This document shows, piece after piece, positions 27,282 through 36,538 of a stretch of 64,000 nucleotides of DNA (position 1 is its first letter; each line of letters starts with the position of its first letter). This DNA comes from Candidatus Babelota bacterium. GTDB taxonomy: Bacteria > Babelota > Babeliae > Babelales > Vermiphilaceae. Both the position numbers and the translations under genes were made by a program. The notes beneath the pieces are model-generated. The model had not been told where the DNA came from. It made no database searches and saw only the letters and a list, made by a program, of their open reading frames with translations. Location: NCBI GenBank assembly GCA_003963225.1, contig RXKB01000008.1:98405-162404 (forward strand), written 5' to 3'.

Positions 27282-28688
27282 TCAAGAAGAAGATTTGTTC
27301 TGTTGCACACCATTCATCGTTATATGAGCTAATGCATTTGCAATACCTATAATAGAAGTGATATATTTATAAGTTTTAACATCTCTCATATTTGAAATAA
27401 GCCATTCAATTTTGCCATTTTTAAACCAATTTGGTATGTAATAATAAAAGAAATTAATTGCTGGCTGAAATACAGATAAACGTAAACAATCAGCATTATT
27501 TTTACCAAAATATTTACAATATGATGTGCATAAAAACGCTTCCATTGTTTTCCATATAATTTCTTGTTGCGGCATGCCTCGTATTGCTCCATAGTATGCA
27601 ATAGCAAAAGTTGCCTGAGCACACATATTGCTCCAGGTATTTTCTTGCGGAAAATAGGTATGCAAAGCAGTTATAAGCAGTTTATCTAATACTTCTCCTG
27701 GAGTACTCAGGCCTACCATTTTTACTAATTCATTAACAAACACATACAAACCTTCAGCCCCATAATCAGTCAATTCTTTTACCGTAGATGGAGAAGCTAT
27801 GCCACATTTTTGTAAAAACGCTCCACCAGTATAATCCCACGCTGTACGCGCCCAAGAACAACCTGTTTTTAACCATTGATAGTTTAAAATATCCGATCTA
27901 AAATATTCCAGCCACCCTTTACTTTCCATGACCTTATCTGAAAGGTTATTCAGGTCTTTTTGATTATCAACAAAACCCTTTAATGCTTCAGGTAACTTTG
28001 CTAATGCCAATTTAATCTGTTGTTTGTGTTCATCATTTAAATTAAGTTGGCTAAGTTCTTGATCAAGTTGATCTGGAGAAAGAGCTGCCAATCTTTGTAA
28101 AAAAGCGCTTTCAAAGTCTTCATTATGATTAAGTTCACCTTCCAAAGGATCATTATTACCATTATGTTCTTTAGAAATAACTGATGTTTGCGATAGATCT
28201 TTTTGTGCATTATCATCTTTTTTGTCAACATTTTCAACTATGTGAGATTGTGAAAGATCTTGGCTCTTTTTTGCTTCATGTAAACAATTAGTATCTACTT
28301 GATCTGTAGATTCACCGACGGTAACCGTTCTGCTTTCTTGCATGTCAGATGATACTTGTTCGCTTGGTATCTCACTATTTTTTACCACTTTATTTTGCTC
28401 TCGATTAATTAACATGTGCATACCAGCCTTATGGCTTAATTTGACATTTTTTCGAGCAAATCCATTAGCACCCAGAACCACTGGCCGAGCTGATTTTTTT
28501 GGATGTACAAAAGCGACTTGCTTTATGTAATTGTTTTGACGACCAACGCGATGTAATAATTGACGATACTTTTTTGCATTTTGTATAGACCGTTTTGTAA
28601 TAGATGGATTAGCATCAATAGATATAGAAGCTACTACAACTACAAACAAAGCTGTCAAAAAACACATATATTTTTTTAAAGTTATCAT
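27282..28688 (-). CDS. Exported hypothetical protein A of a neighbouring pair
   Basis: About 468 residues. The ATG at 28688 follows a perfect GGAGGT whose bases overlap an in-frame upstream ATG, making 28688 the likely start. The signal peptide is MCFLTALFVVVVASISIDA. Residues 25-110 are basic and 110-190 are acidic, glutamine/asparagine-rich and probably disordered. A helical C-terminal domain (about 230-460) has several amphipathic or hydrophobic helices (NMCAQATFAIAYYGAIRG, YITSIIGIANALAHITM). No family is recognised. It lies directly downstream of a similarly built gene. Confidence 0.6.
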   Translation of the reverse strand: MITLKKYMCFLTALFVVVVASISIDANPSITKRSIQNAKKYRQLLHRVGRQNNYIKQVAFVHPKKSARPVVLGANGFARKNVKLSHKAGMHMLINREQNKVVKNSEIPSEQVSSDMQESRTVTVGESTDQVDTNCLHEAKKSQDLSQSHIVENVDKKDDNAQKDLSQTSVISKEHNGNNDPLEGELNHNEDFESAFLQRLAALSPDQLDQELSQLNLNDEHKQQIKLALAKLPEALKGFVDNQKDLNNLSDKVMESKGWLEYFRSDILNYQWLKTGCSWARTAWDYTGGAFLQKCGIASPSTVKELTDYGAEGLYVFVNELVKMVGLSTPGEVLDKLLITALHTYFPQENTWSNMCAQATFAIAYYGAIRGMPQQEIIWKTMEAFLCTSYCKYFGKNNADCLRLSVFQPAINFFYYYIPNWFKNGKIEWLISNMRDVKTYKYITSIIGIANALAHITMNGVQQNKSSS

Positions 28689-28769
28689 AGCAACCTCCAT
28701 TGCTTTTTCCTTTTTTAGAATAGTATTAATTATTAACTTTTTATAATCTCTCTATTTATTTTTTATGAT

Positions 28770-28818
28770 ATAAGAACCCAGCCAGTAGGGAGATTGACTG
28801 ACTAGCTGAGTTGCTTAT
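28770..28818. repeat. Imperfect long hairpin between two exported-protein genes
   Basis: ATAAGAACCCAGCCAGT (from 28770) is nearly the reverse complement of ACTAGCTGAGTTGCTTAT (ending 28818), with two mismatches and one bulge. On the minus strand no T run follows, so it may be an mRNA-processing or attenuating structure rather than a simple terminator. Confidence 0.5.
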
Positions 28819-28849
28819 ATTTATTTTTTATAATTTTCTTTTTTAGTTA

Positions 28850-30643
28850 TTATTCCAATGTAAGTAATAATTTAAACCAATCGTCATCTGCCTGTGGATT
28901 TTCTTTTAACATTTGTAATGCTTGTTCAATCTCTTTTTCAGGTATCTGGTTGATATTTGCTTGTTGTATGTTTTGTGAATTTTGGTTAATTGGTGCTTCA
29001 TTAGGCAACACCGTGTCTTGCTTTTGATTTGCTTGCATTACATTTTCTGCAGTTTCTTTACGAAATTTATAGTTCCAGATTTGATTTAAAAATGCTGTTT
29101 TGCCAATACTTGCTGCCCATCCGTTAGCCCACTGCCACCAAGTGCTTTTTGGCGTAACAGAGGTTATATTTGCCTCAACAGCAGGCGCCTTACCAAAACT
29201 CATAGCAGGCAATCCTTTTAAAACACCACCTGTAACCATGGCAACTACAGAAGCCAACGACCCTCCAGTAACCAACTGCATTAATCCGCTAGCTATTTTT
29301 ACAGATAGTTGAGCTGTACCATTTTCTGTAATTAATGATGGCTTACAAAATAACGCCATTCCTAAAATAACCATTCCTGTACGCAATAAATAATATATTG
29401 CATCAGTTGATTGTTTATTTCCAAACTTTTTAATTAATAATGCATGTAGATTTCCTTTTACAACTTCAACATCTTTAGCAGTTGTAGGGTCTTTTTGTAA
29501 AACCTTTGTACTAAAAAGTTCGTAAGGCTTTAACCAAAAATCATTCGACGTACAATTGTTCCACGCATTTTTGACAGTATCTTTACCATATTGCCATACG
29601 GCATTTAACCCATTATGTATCCTATTAGTACCATTTACAAGCATTTCTGAACATTGCAATTGATTAGGTTGCGATGCTACTTTTAAAGCATCAACAACAT
29701 TTTGTGGTTCAGGTGCTTTTGTATTTGCAACATTATTTTTTTTATGGCTATCGTTAGCACCACTAAAATAATCAACTACGTTAGTATAAAGCTGCCCAAC
29801 CTGAAAAGGTTCTTCCCTTTTAATTGCTTCAACTTTATCTTCATTTACCATCTGTTCAGTTTTATTTTCAACTAAAGAACGAGCCTTTTTATGGTTTTTT
29901 TCTTGCAGCATATAATTGTTATTGATTTCTTTTTTTGGTTTATTATTTGCTGAATTATTCTGTTTGACATATAATTGTTTTGATTTATTAAATTCTTTTA
30001 GTCTTTTTGTATAAAGATCAGTTATTTCTTCCCGTACATTAGATGTGTCTTTTGTATTGGTTTTTGGATACTCAGACTTTGCTACTTTACGCTCAATATT
30101 ATCTTTTTTAAATGATGCCTTTGGTTTTACATGTTCATATGGATTATAGTGACTGCTTTTCTTTTTAAGAAAAGAGTCATCTTTCTGCTCTAAAAAACTT
30201 TTATTATCTTTTTGTTCGTTATTTTTATTCGACTTAATGAAAGATTCAATGCGTCCATCATGTTGCTTTTCTTCTTTTACAATAGAACGTTTTACTGGCA
30301 TCTGTTGTATTTGCTCAACAACTTTCGCTTCATTCTTTATATCAATAGCTTTTTCTGTTAGTTTATTATCCGATACTGCTTGGTCCATTGTTTTTTTCTG
30401 TTCAACAATAGCTTTTGACTTATGTTGGCTAGGCATTTGCAATGAAACTTTGCTAATCATAGGACGTTGATTACGTTTATTTTGAGCAAACGGCATTAAA
30501 CTTTTTGAACCAACTTTTTTAATTGATACATTATTAGATCGTCTTACCGCAGCAACATTTGCCAGTCTCATCGCTTGCAAAGAATGCTGGAATAAAAATA
30601 TACTTGCTATAATTCTTATAATATAGATATTTTTTGTAACCAT
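28850..30643 (-). CDS. Exported hypothetical protein B of a neighbouring pair
   Basis: About 597 residues from the ATG at 30643, again preceded by GGAGGT overlapping an upstream in-frame ATG. The signal peptide is IIRIIASIFLFQHSLQA. A very long charged, lysine/asparagine/glutamine-rich region (about 30-330) appears disordered. A C-terminal part (about 340-530) has two hydrophobic stretches (YYLLRTGMVILGMALFC and LMQLVTGGSLASVVAMVTGG). A polar tail ends in a short helix. The architecture parallels the next gene downstream although I see no clear sequence identity. Function unknown. Confidence 0.6.
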   Translation of the reverse strand: MVTKNIYIIRIIASIFLFQHSLQAMRLANVAAVRRSNNVSIKKVGSKSLMPFAQNKRNQRPMISKVSLQMPSQHKSKAIVEQKKTMDQAVSDNKLTEKAIDIKNEAKVVEQIQQMPVKRSIVKEEKQHDGRIESFIKSNKNNEQKDNKSFLEQKDDSFLKKKSSHYNPYEHVKPKASFKKDNIERKVAKSEYPKTNTKDTSNVREEITDLYTKRLKEFNKSKQLYVKQNNSANNKPKKEINNNYMLQEKNHKKARSLVENKTEQMVNEDKVEAIKREEPFQVGQLYTNVVDYFSGANDSHKKNNVANTKAPEPQNVVDALKVASQPNQLQCSEMLVNGTNRIHNGLNAVWQYGKDTVKNAWNNCTSNDFWLKPYELFSTKVLQKDPTTAKDVEVVKGNLHALLIKKFGNKQSTDAIYYLLRTGMVILGMALFCKPSLITENGTAQLSVKIASGLMQLVTGGSLASVVAMVTGGVLKGLPAMSFGKAPAVEANITSVTPKSTWWQWANGWAASIGKTAFLNQIWNYKFRKETAENVMQANQKQDTVLPNEAPINQNSQNIQQANINQIPEKEIEQALQMLKENPQADDDWFKLLLTLE

Positions 30644-30863
30644 AAAAACCTCCATTTTTGGTTAAAAAAGGCTTAATCATATGAATAACTTACGCTACCT
30701 ACTATAAACCTTATATCTATAATTATATTTCAAATAGAAAATATGTCAATAAATTAATTTCTATTACGAAACAAAAAGTTTAATGATATAAAAGTATTGA
30801 CTCAGAAGGCCTTTTGTATATAGCCTCAAAAGAGCACTCCAATATAGCCCTAGGCGAAATAAT

Positions 30864-31685
30864 TTAAATTGGAATTAAAAAAAAAGTAGGCGCTATTTTA
30901 CTAAGCCATAAAGGCAAATTTGAGCTAATTTGAGCCAAAAAGGCCCTTTTTAACAATAATGTCGCCTGATTAGGCATTATTCCTCGAGCCTGCAAAAAAA
31001 GCATTTGCTTTTTATCTAAAGGCCCAATTGCTACTCCATGTTTAACAAAAACGCTTTTAGGGGCTATTTCTAACATAGGCTTGGCGCTCACTTTAACTTT
31101 TGGGCCCAAAGAAAGCCCTTTTGTTATAAACTGAGCAGATGATTGGCTTGCAATAGGCTCTATGATAATAAGCCCATTATGTTCCAACGATCCTTCCATT
31201 TCTACAATTCCATAAAGCCTGCTTTCAGATACCGTATCTTGACATACATGCTTTTGAACCATGTGCTGCCTATAATTACCCTGTTGCAAAATTAGAACAG
31301 CAGAACCAGCAAAAAATTGCGCTTTTATTCCTTGTAATGTAACTGCGCAATCAAAAGAAAAAAAACCTGCGCAAGTCAATGAACTTATTATTCCTAAAGA
31401 TGAATTAGTTTCAATCACAGCGTCCAAATTTTTTACACAAACGGTGTTATTATTTACCTGACCATCCATATAATAAAACAGAGCGGCTTCAGATAATACC
31501 TTTATAGTTATACGCTGATCAGAACAATACACCCTATCTATAATATGCGCACAAGCACCTTGCTCAATAACAACATGCAAAGACATATACGGCTTTGTAA
31601 TAATAATAGGATCAACTAATACCTTACGTTCAAAAACACGTATATTCAGAGTGTTATCTTGCTCATTTATTGCATAAAAATTCAT
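30864..31685 (-). CDS. sufD: SufD-like Fe-S assembly scaffold subunit (short form)
   Basis: About 273 residues, clearly shorter than the roughly 420 usual for SufD. The C-terminal beta-helix core is recognisable: IAPKSVFVKHGVAIGPLD, then LFLQARGIMPNQATLLLKRAFL, with the conserved histidine kept. Most of the N-terminal helical domain is missing. Its ATG abuts the sufB stop (TAAATG), so the two are translationally coupled. SufBC2D assembles Fe-S clusters on the scaffold. sufS, sufU and sufE are not in the window. It could also be called a SufB/SufD-family paralogue. Confidence 0.8.
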   Translation of the reverse strand: MNFYAINEQDNTLNIRVFERKVLVDPIIITKPYMSLHVVIEQGACAHIIDRVYCSDQRITIKVLSEAALFYYMDGQVNNNTVCVKNLDAVIETNSSLGIISSLTCAGFFSFDCAVTLQGIKAQFFAGSAVLILQQGNYRQHMVQKHVCQDTVSESRLYGIVEMEGSLEHNGLIIIEPIASQSSAQFITKGLSLGPKVKVSAKPMLEIAPKSVFVKHGVAIGPLDKKQMLFLQARGIMPNQATLLLKRAFLAQISSNLPLWLSKIAPTFFLIPI

Positions 31686-33038
31686 TTAGCCAACACTTTC
31701 TTCAATTTCTAAACTAATCAGTCTATTGATTTCTACTGCATATTCCATTGGCAACATATCAATAAATACTGAAATAAAGCTTCCAAGAATTAAAGCTTGG
31801 GCTTGCTGCTTAGAAAGACCTCGTGACTGTAAATATAAAAGTTGCCGCGCATCGATAGATTTTACAGTTGCTTCATGGCTTACACAAGCTGTATCATTAT
31901 GCACTGAAATAGTTGGATAAGTATCTGCCTGTGAAATAGAGTCAAGAAGTAATGCATCACACTGGACTGAAGCAACAGTATCTGCAGCATCTTTAGTCAC
32001 CTTTAATAAACCACGATATGCAGACCGCCCTCCATCACTAGAAATAGACTTTGCAATCACTTGTGAGGTTGTAAAAGGAGCTGCATGTATTATTTTTGCT
32101 CCAGAATCATGTTGCTGAGAGTGTTTTGCAACTGCAATAGAAATTACTTTGCCGTGTGCACGCGCACCCTGTAAAATAACTGCCGGATATTTCATAGTTT
32201 TATAAGAACCAAAATTACCATCAACCCATTCAACCGTTGCAGCTTCATGCGCAATTGCCCTTTTGGTAACCAAATTATATACATTATTCGACCAATTTTG
32301 AATAGTAGTATAACGAATATGCGATCCAGGTAATGCTATCAATTCAACTACTGCACTATGCAATGAAGACGAACGGTACACGGGTGCGCTACACCCTTCC
32401 ACATAATGAACAAAGCTTCCAGGTTCAGCAATAATTAATGTACGCTCAAACTGCCCCATTGCAGGAGCATCAATTCTAAAATACGCCTGTAAAGGCATTG
32501 AAATATGAACCCCTGTTGGCACAAACACAAAACTACCTCCACTCCAAACAGCAGAATTAAGCGCTGCAAACTTATTGTCGTTTGCAGAAATTACTGTGGA
32601 AAAATACTTTTTAAAAAGAGTTTCATGCTCTTTAAGGGCTGTTTCTGTATCGTTAAAAATAACGCCTTGCTCAAGCCACTCTTTTTTTAAAGCTTTGTAT
32701 ATTACTTCAGATTCAAACTGTGCGCCAAGCCCAGCAAGAACAGAACGCTCAGCTTCTACAATACCCAAAGCATCAAATGTTTTTTTAATGTTTGCTGGAA
32801 CATCATCCCATGACCGCGCTTTTTGATCGATTGGATTTAAATAATAACAAATGTCATCAAAAGAAAGCTGAGATAAGTCCACACCCCATGTTGGCATAGG
32901 CATGCTGGTAAACAAATTATATGCATTCAAACGAAAATCTGTCATCCATCCAGGTTCACCCTTTTTTTCAGAAAGCTCTGCTACCATTTTTTTTGCAAGA
33001 CTTTTATTTTCCAAAAAAATAGCTTTGTTGTTTTTCAT
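31686..33038 (-). CDS. sufB: Fe-S cluster assembly protein SufB
   Basis: About 450 residues. Family motifs are SGGSFVFVPTGVHISMPL, GSFVHYVEGCSAPVYRSSSLH, ATVEWVDGNFGSYKTMKYPA and the C-terminal CVSHEATVKSIDARQLLYL, which holds the conserved cysteine. Then RGLSKQQAQALIL. This is the scaffold on which Fe-S clusters are built with SufC and SufD. Four bases separate it from sufC upstream. It is slightly shorter than enterobacterial SufB. Confidence 0.95.
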   Translation of the reverse strand: MKNNKAIFLENKSLAKKMVAELSEKKGEPGWMTDFRLNAYNLFTSMPMPTWGVDLSQLSFDDICYYLNPIDQKARSWDDVPANIKKTFDALGIVEAERSVLAGLGAQFESEVIYKALKKEWLEQGVIFNDTETALKEHETLFKKYFSTVISANDNKFAALNSAVWSGGSFVFVPTGVHISMPLQAYFRIDAPAMGQFERTLIIAEPGSFVHYVEGCSAPVYRSSSLHSAVVELIALPGSHIRYTTIQNWSNNVYNLVTKRAIAHEAATVEWVDGNFGSYKTMKYPAVILQGARAHGKVISIAVAKHSQQHDSGAKIIHAAPFTTSQVIAKSISSDGGRSAYRGLLKVTKDAADTVASVQCDALLLDSISQADTYPTISVHNDTACVSHEATVKSIDARQLLYLQSRGLSKQQAQALILGSFISVFIDMLPMEYAVEINRLISLEIEESVG

Positions 33039-33042
33039 AAAA

Positions 33043-33720
33043 TTAATCTTGAGGAATAACTGGCCGTAAAAGTTGATGTACTATAATATCTTTAAAAATA
33101 GTGTATAAATCAAGATTGTGTGAAATAAAAAGAGCTGCAAACTGAGTATTTTTTGAACGCATTTTTTGTATTACTGCAATCAATAACTGTTGCCCTTCTT
33201 GGTCAAGACCAGCATCAATTTCATCAAAAATAACACACTGCGGTTGAAATAACATAACCTGAGCTAATTCAAATCGTTTTTTTTGCCCACCAGAAAAACC
33301 TTCATACACCGACCGTTCTATAAAAGAATGGTCTAAACCAACATCAGTAAAAACCACTTTGACTTGTTCCAAGAAATCTTGGATGTTTAACATTTCTTTG
33401 CAAAGCGCTTCATGCACAGCTTTTAAATAGGCCGCAACCGAAAATCCTGGAAAACTCACTACTTCTTGTTGCACCACAAATAATCCTTTGCGAACTCGTT
33501 CATGCGATGCAAGAGATAATACATCTTGATTTTGAAAAGTTACATAACCACCAGAAGTTACATATGCCGGGTTACCCAACAAAGCTTGTACTATTGAACT
33601 TTTACCAACGCCATTGGGACCGGTTAACAAATGTAATGAACCAGGCAGAACCTCTAAAGAAAAATTGGTAACCACTTCTTTTTTTTCAACAAAAATAGAA
33701 AGATTTCTGATAATTAACAT
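33043..33720 (-). CDS. sufC: Fe-S cluster assembly ATPase SufC
   Basis: ABC-type ATPase of the SufBCD complex, 225 residues. Walker A is LTGPNGVGKSSIVQAL, the Q-loop region is FVVQQEVVSFPGFSV, the signature is FSGGQKKRFELAQ, and Walker B is CVIFDEIDAGLD. SufC-type wording (PGFSV, GFSGGQKKR, DEIDAGLD) distinguishes it from transport ATPases. First gene of the operon and divergent from a short gene over 95 bases. Confidence 0.95.
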   Translation of the reverse strand: MLIIRNLSIFVEKKEVVTNFSLEVLPGSLHLLTGPNGVGKSSIVQALLGNPAYVTSGGYVTFQNQDVLSLASHERVRKGLFVVQQEVVSFPGFSVAAYLKAVHEALCKEMLNIQDFLEQVKVVFTDVGLDHSFIERSVYEGFSGGQKKRFELAQVMLFQPQCVIFDEIDAGLDQEGQQLLIAVIQKMRSKNTQFAALFISHNLDLYTIFKDIIVHQLLRPVIPQD

Positions 33721-33815
33721 AGATTACACAAAAGTTATGTATATTAAACGTTTTTATTCTATCAAATATGTATAAATAGTCCATTTTTCATCGTGGACCT
33801 ATACCATTAAATAAT

Positions 33816-34091
33816 ATGAATAAATTAAGAGAGTTACGCAGTGATTCTGCATACTTTGAAACAATATTACATCAAGCATTACCAGATGAACATGTATTTG
33901 TTCAAAAAAAGTTTAATAATAATCTTTTAGAAAACACTGAAGAATGGCACCTTGATAACAATAATGACGTTATTATTAATAATCTATTTAAAGGTATATT
34001 CGGCTGCAAAATAACAGAAGTAAACAAACGCTACATTACTATTACCTCTTTGAACAATCAAAAAACAATTATTTTTCCGTTACTTATGTAA
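33816..34091 (+). CDS. Hypothetical small protein, 91 aa
   Basis: 91 codons beginning with NKLRELRSDSAYFETILHQ. There is no signal peptide and no strong ribosome-binding site. The C-terminal half (FGCKITEVNKRYITITSL) has a beta-strand pattern. Support for a real gene comes from a perfect terminator immediately after its stop codon and from its position in an otherwise empty gap. No family is recognised. Confidence 0.5.
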   Translation: MNKLRELRSDSAYFETILHQALPDEHVFVQKKFNNNLLENTEEWHLDNNNDVIINNLFKGIFGCKITEVNKRYITITSLNNQKTIIFPLLM

Positions 34092-34127
34092 ACAAAAAGA
34101 GGGAATATTCGTATTCCCTCTTTTTGT
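34092..34127. terminator. Bidirectional terminator with UUCG tetraloop
   Basis: A perfect 16-bp stem (34092-34107 with 34112-34127) closes a TTCG loop, a very stable RNA hairpin when read on the plus strand. A-rich and T-rich arms on both sides serve the two convergent genes. Confidence 0.92.
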
Positions 34128-34132
34128 GAGTA

Positions 34133-34624
34133 TTAACTTATTTTTAAGTGTGGAAATATATCTTTATTCAGCTTTATATAATATGACCCTACATACCCAC
34201 ATAGTATACCAAATGTATATGTTAACAAAGTAGCGTGCCTTGAAAACCACCCTTTTTGCGCATAACCCGCTGCAATTTGCAACACCAACCATGCGTCTTC
34301 ATCTTTATTTTCGCGTGCAATAGAAGCAGCTATGGCATAAATTTCTGCTTTTGAGCACATTAAACTGGTCATTTGATGAACTTCTTTCATTAAATCAGAA
34401 TCAAAGATCCATCCCACCAAATCATATAAAGGAATATTCAATGGTTTTTCTATTTTTGACAAAGCATCCTGTACTAATAAATATGCTAATCGCGCACAAT
34501 CCCATTTAATTTGTTCTTTTGCACCACTAATCATTTGATAAAAATCAACTTGATATGCTTGCGGCCATACCCGGTTAGATATGGTTAAACAGAAACCTAA
34601 TAATATTGTATATATTATTTTCAT
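34133..34624 (-). CDS. Exported or membrane hypothetical protein
   Basis: About 163 residues from the ATG at 34624, selected because GGAG lies five bases upstream. The N-terminal signal peptide is KIIYTILLGFCLTISNRVW. A mostly helical domain follows (VDFYQMISGAKEQIKWD, EIYAIAASIARENKDEDAW) and one hydrophobic C-terminal helix (LLTYTFGILCGYVGSYYI). No family is recognised. It sits alone downstream of the pilus/secretion ATPase gene with a shared bidirectional terminator at its end. Confidence 0.6.
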   Translation of the reverse strand: MKIIYTILLGFCLTISNRVWPQAYQVDFYQMISGAKEQIKWDCARLAYLLVQDALSKIEKPLNIPLYDLVGWIFDSDLMKEVHQMTSLMCSKAEIYAIAASIARENKDEDAWLVLQIAAGYAQKGWFSRHATLLTYTFGILCGYVGSYYIKLNKDIFPHLKIS

Positions 34625-34755
34625 AATATCTCCTACAATTAAACCATGAAACATTATTTTATTATGTTAGTATAAATGTTTTTATAAGATAAAAAATAGA
34701 AGAAGGCAAATTTCAATAAAAAATAGAGTATACAAAAAATTCTGTTTACCAGGTA

Positions 34756-35922
34756 TTAATCATCAATTAAAGGCACCACTCGCAAACACTCTTCAACAGA
34801 TGTTGTACCTTGCTGTATCACCTTACAGGCAACGTCTGCAAACAACGAAATCTGTTTATTTTTAACCAGCGTTCTCAATTCTTTTATACCCGAACTACGT
34901 AAAATACGTTCTTTTATTTCTTGGGTAATAGCAACATATTCAAACAAACCAACTCTACCGTTATACCCTGTGTCAAGACATAACGCACATCCTTTGGCTT
35001 GCCAAACAAAGTCACACAATGTTCCAATTTTTTGTAAAAATGCTTTTTGACCTTCGGTGACTGGCGCTTTTATTTTACATGCATTACACAATTTGCGAGC
35101 CAAACGTTGCGCAATCACCCCATTTAAAGATGCCTCTATTAAATATGGCTCAATTCCCATTTCGATTAATCGGACAATAGCCGAAAGCGAATCAACTGTG
35201 TGCATGGTAGTAAAAACCAAATGGCCAGTCATTGCAGCTTCTATGGCCGTCTTGGCAGTCTGACTATCACGCACTTCTCCAATAAGAATAATATCTGGAT
35301 CTTGACGTAACATTGCACGCATACCAACATCAAATGTAAAGCCGATATCATTATTAATTTGTGTCTGCGTTACACCAGGCAACGTGTACTCCACCGGATC
35401 TTCTAAAGTCATAATATTAACAGAGTCATTATTAAGAGCTTGTAACAATGCATATAAAGTAGTAGTTTTACCCGAACCTGTTGGACCGGTAACTATAAAA
35501 AACCCTCCAGACATACTTAATACGTGCTTAATGTCAGCATACATTGCATTTTCAAAACCTATTGAATCTATAGTAATTAAAGCAATTGACGCATCTAAAA
35601 TACGTAATACAATTTTTTCACCAAACACGCATGGAAATGATGACAACCTTATATCAACAGATTTATTATTACTCGTATAAATAAATTTCCCATCTTGCGC
35701 TAACCGTTTTTGAGTTACATTTATGCCAGCAAGCACTTTAAGCCGCGCAATTACTTGGTCTAACAAAGCTTCTTCTATAGTATCTATGGTTACTAATATG
35801 CCATCGACTCGCATACGTATCCGTGCATTATGTTTAAAAGGCTCTATATGAATATCTGAAGCTTTTTTTTCAAAAGCCAACGCCAACAGCTGTTCAACAC
35901 GCTGTATACCATAATACTCCAC
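34756..35922 (-). CDS. Type IV pilus/type II secretion ATPase, catalytic part
   Basis: 388 residues covering only the C-terminal two domains of a GspE/PilB ATPase. KKASDIHIEPF (N2 domain) is followed by Walker A VTGPTGSGKTTTLYAL, the aspartate box TLEDPVEYTLPGV, Walker B DPDIILIGEVRDSQTA, the histidine box MTGHLVFTTMHT and a four-cysteine zinc module (CNACK and CALC). It powers pilin or pseudopilin assembly at the inner membrane. The usual N-terminal MshEN domain is absent and is encoded by the preceding gene, 17 bases upstream in another frame. GGGAG precedes the ATG. Confidence 0.92.
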   Translation of the reverse strand: MEYYGIQRVEQLLALAFEKKASDIHIEPFKHNARIRMRVDGILVTIDTIEEALLDQVIARLKVLAGINVTQKRLAQDGKFIYTSNNKSVDIRLSSFPCVFGEKIVLRILDASIALITIDSIGFENAMYADIKHVLSMSGGFFIVTGPTGSGKTTTLYALLQALNNDSVNIMTLEDPVEYTLPGVTQTQINNDIGFTFDVGMRAMLRQDPDIILIGEVRDSQTAKTAIEAAMTGHLVFTTMHTVDSLSAIVRLIEMGIEPYLIEASLNGVIAQRLARKLCNACKIKAPVTEGQKAFLQKIGTLCDFVWQAKGCALCLDTGYNGRVGLFEYVAITQEIKERILRSSGIKELRTLVKNKQISLFADVACKVIQQGTTSVEECLRVVPLIDD

Positions 35923-35939
35923 TGACTCCCACCTTTTTT

Positions 35940-36536
35940 TTAAGCAAAATCAATAGTATCTTCGTCTTCATCAAAAAAACTATCTTCTGTCTCTTCAAAA
36001 ACTGCTTCATTATTTTTATGTTGACTCTCAGAATCATACATGTCATCTTCATCACGCTGTTCTGTTAGTGCACTATCATAAAACTCTTTTACTGCATCTA
36101 AAATATCATGATGCAGACCAACACGAAACTGAATATCATAAGAAACATACTTTCCTATTTCAACTAATAATTGACTATTGGCAGGATCACTGGCAATAAC
36201 AACCATGGTATTTTCATTATCTTCTAAAGGAATAAAACCATATTGCAGCATTACATATTTAGGAAATTTATGCAGCAACTGCTTATCAAAAAAATATCCC
36301 ACCACATCAAAATAGGGAACTTTGTAATATTCTTCTAACGCACTAAGCATACTAGCAACATTTATTAGCCCTTCGTCCACCAAAAAAGCGTCAAATTCAT
36401 AAGCATCCGCATCGTAAAAAGACTGGATGATAACTTTGGCTTCACTGTGACTACACTTACCTTGCTTGACTAAAATATGCATAAGCCCTTCAACAAAAGA
36501 TTCACGTCTTTTACTATGCGTTTTTTTTGTAAGCAT
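35940..36536 (-). CDS. Stand-alone GspE/PilB N-terminal (MshEN-like) domain protein
   Basis: 198 residues resembling the N-terminal part of PilB/GspE: FDAFLVDEGLINVASMLSAL, then VPYFDVVGYFFDKQLL, then PKYVMLQYGFIPLEDNENTM and VVIASDPANSQLLVEI. In the family this domain binds cyclic di-GMP or docks the ATPase to the inner-membrane complex. The last 40 residues are strongly acidic (EETEDSFFDEDEDTIDFA), which is not typical. Directly precedes the ATPase gene and directly follows the FUN14-like gene (2-base gap). Eight T at 35934-35941 span the stop codon region. Confidence 0.82.
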   Translation of the reverse strand: MLTKKTHSKRRESFVEGLMHILVKQGKCSHSEAKVIIQSFYDADAYEFDAFLVDEGLINVASMLSALEEYYKVPYFDVVGYFFDKQLLHKFPKYVMLQYGFIPLEDNENTMVVIASDPANSQLLVEIGKYVSYDIQFRVGLHHDILDAVKEFYDSALTEQRDEDDMYDSESQHKNNEAVFEETEDSFFDEDEDTIDFA

Positions 36537-36538
36537 AT

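Noticed and set aside
35922..35940. The split secretion ATPase as a plain pseudogene
   Set aside because: Both parts keep intact motifs, and the catalytic part has a ribosome-binding site before its ATG. I report it as two proteins and flag the homopolymer as a caveat.
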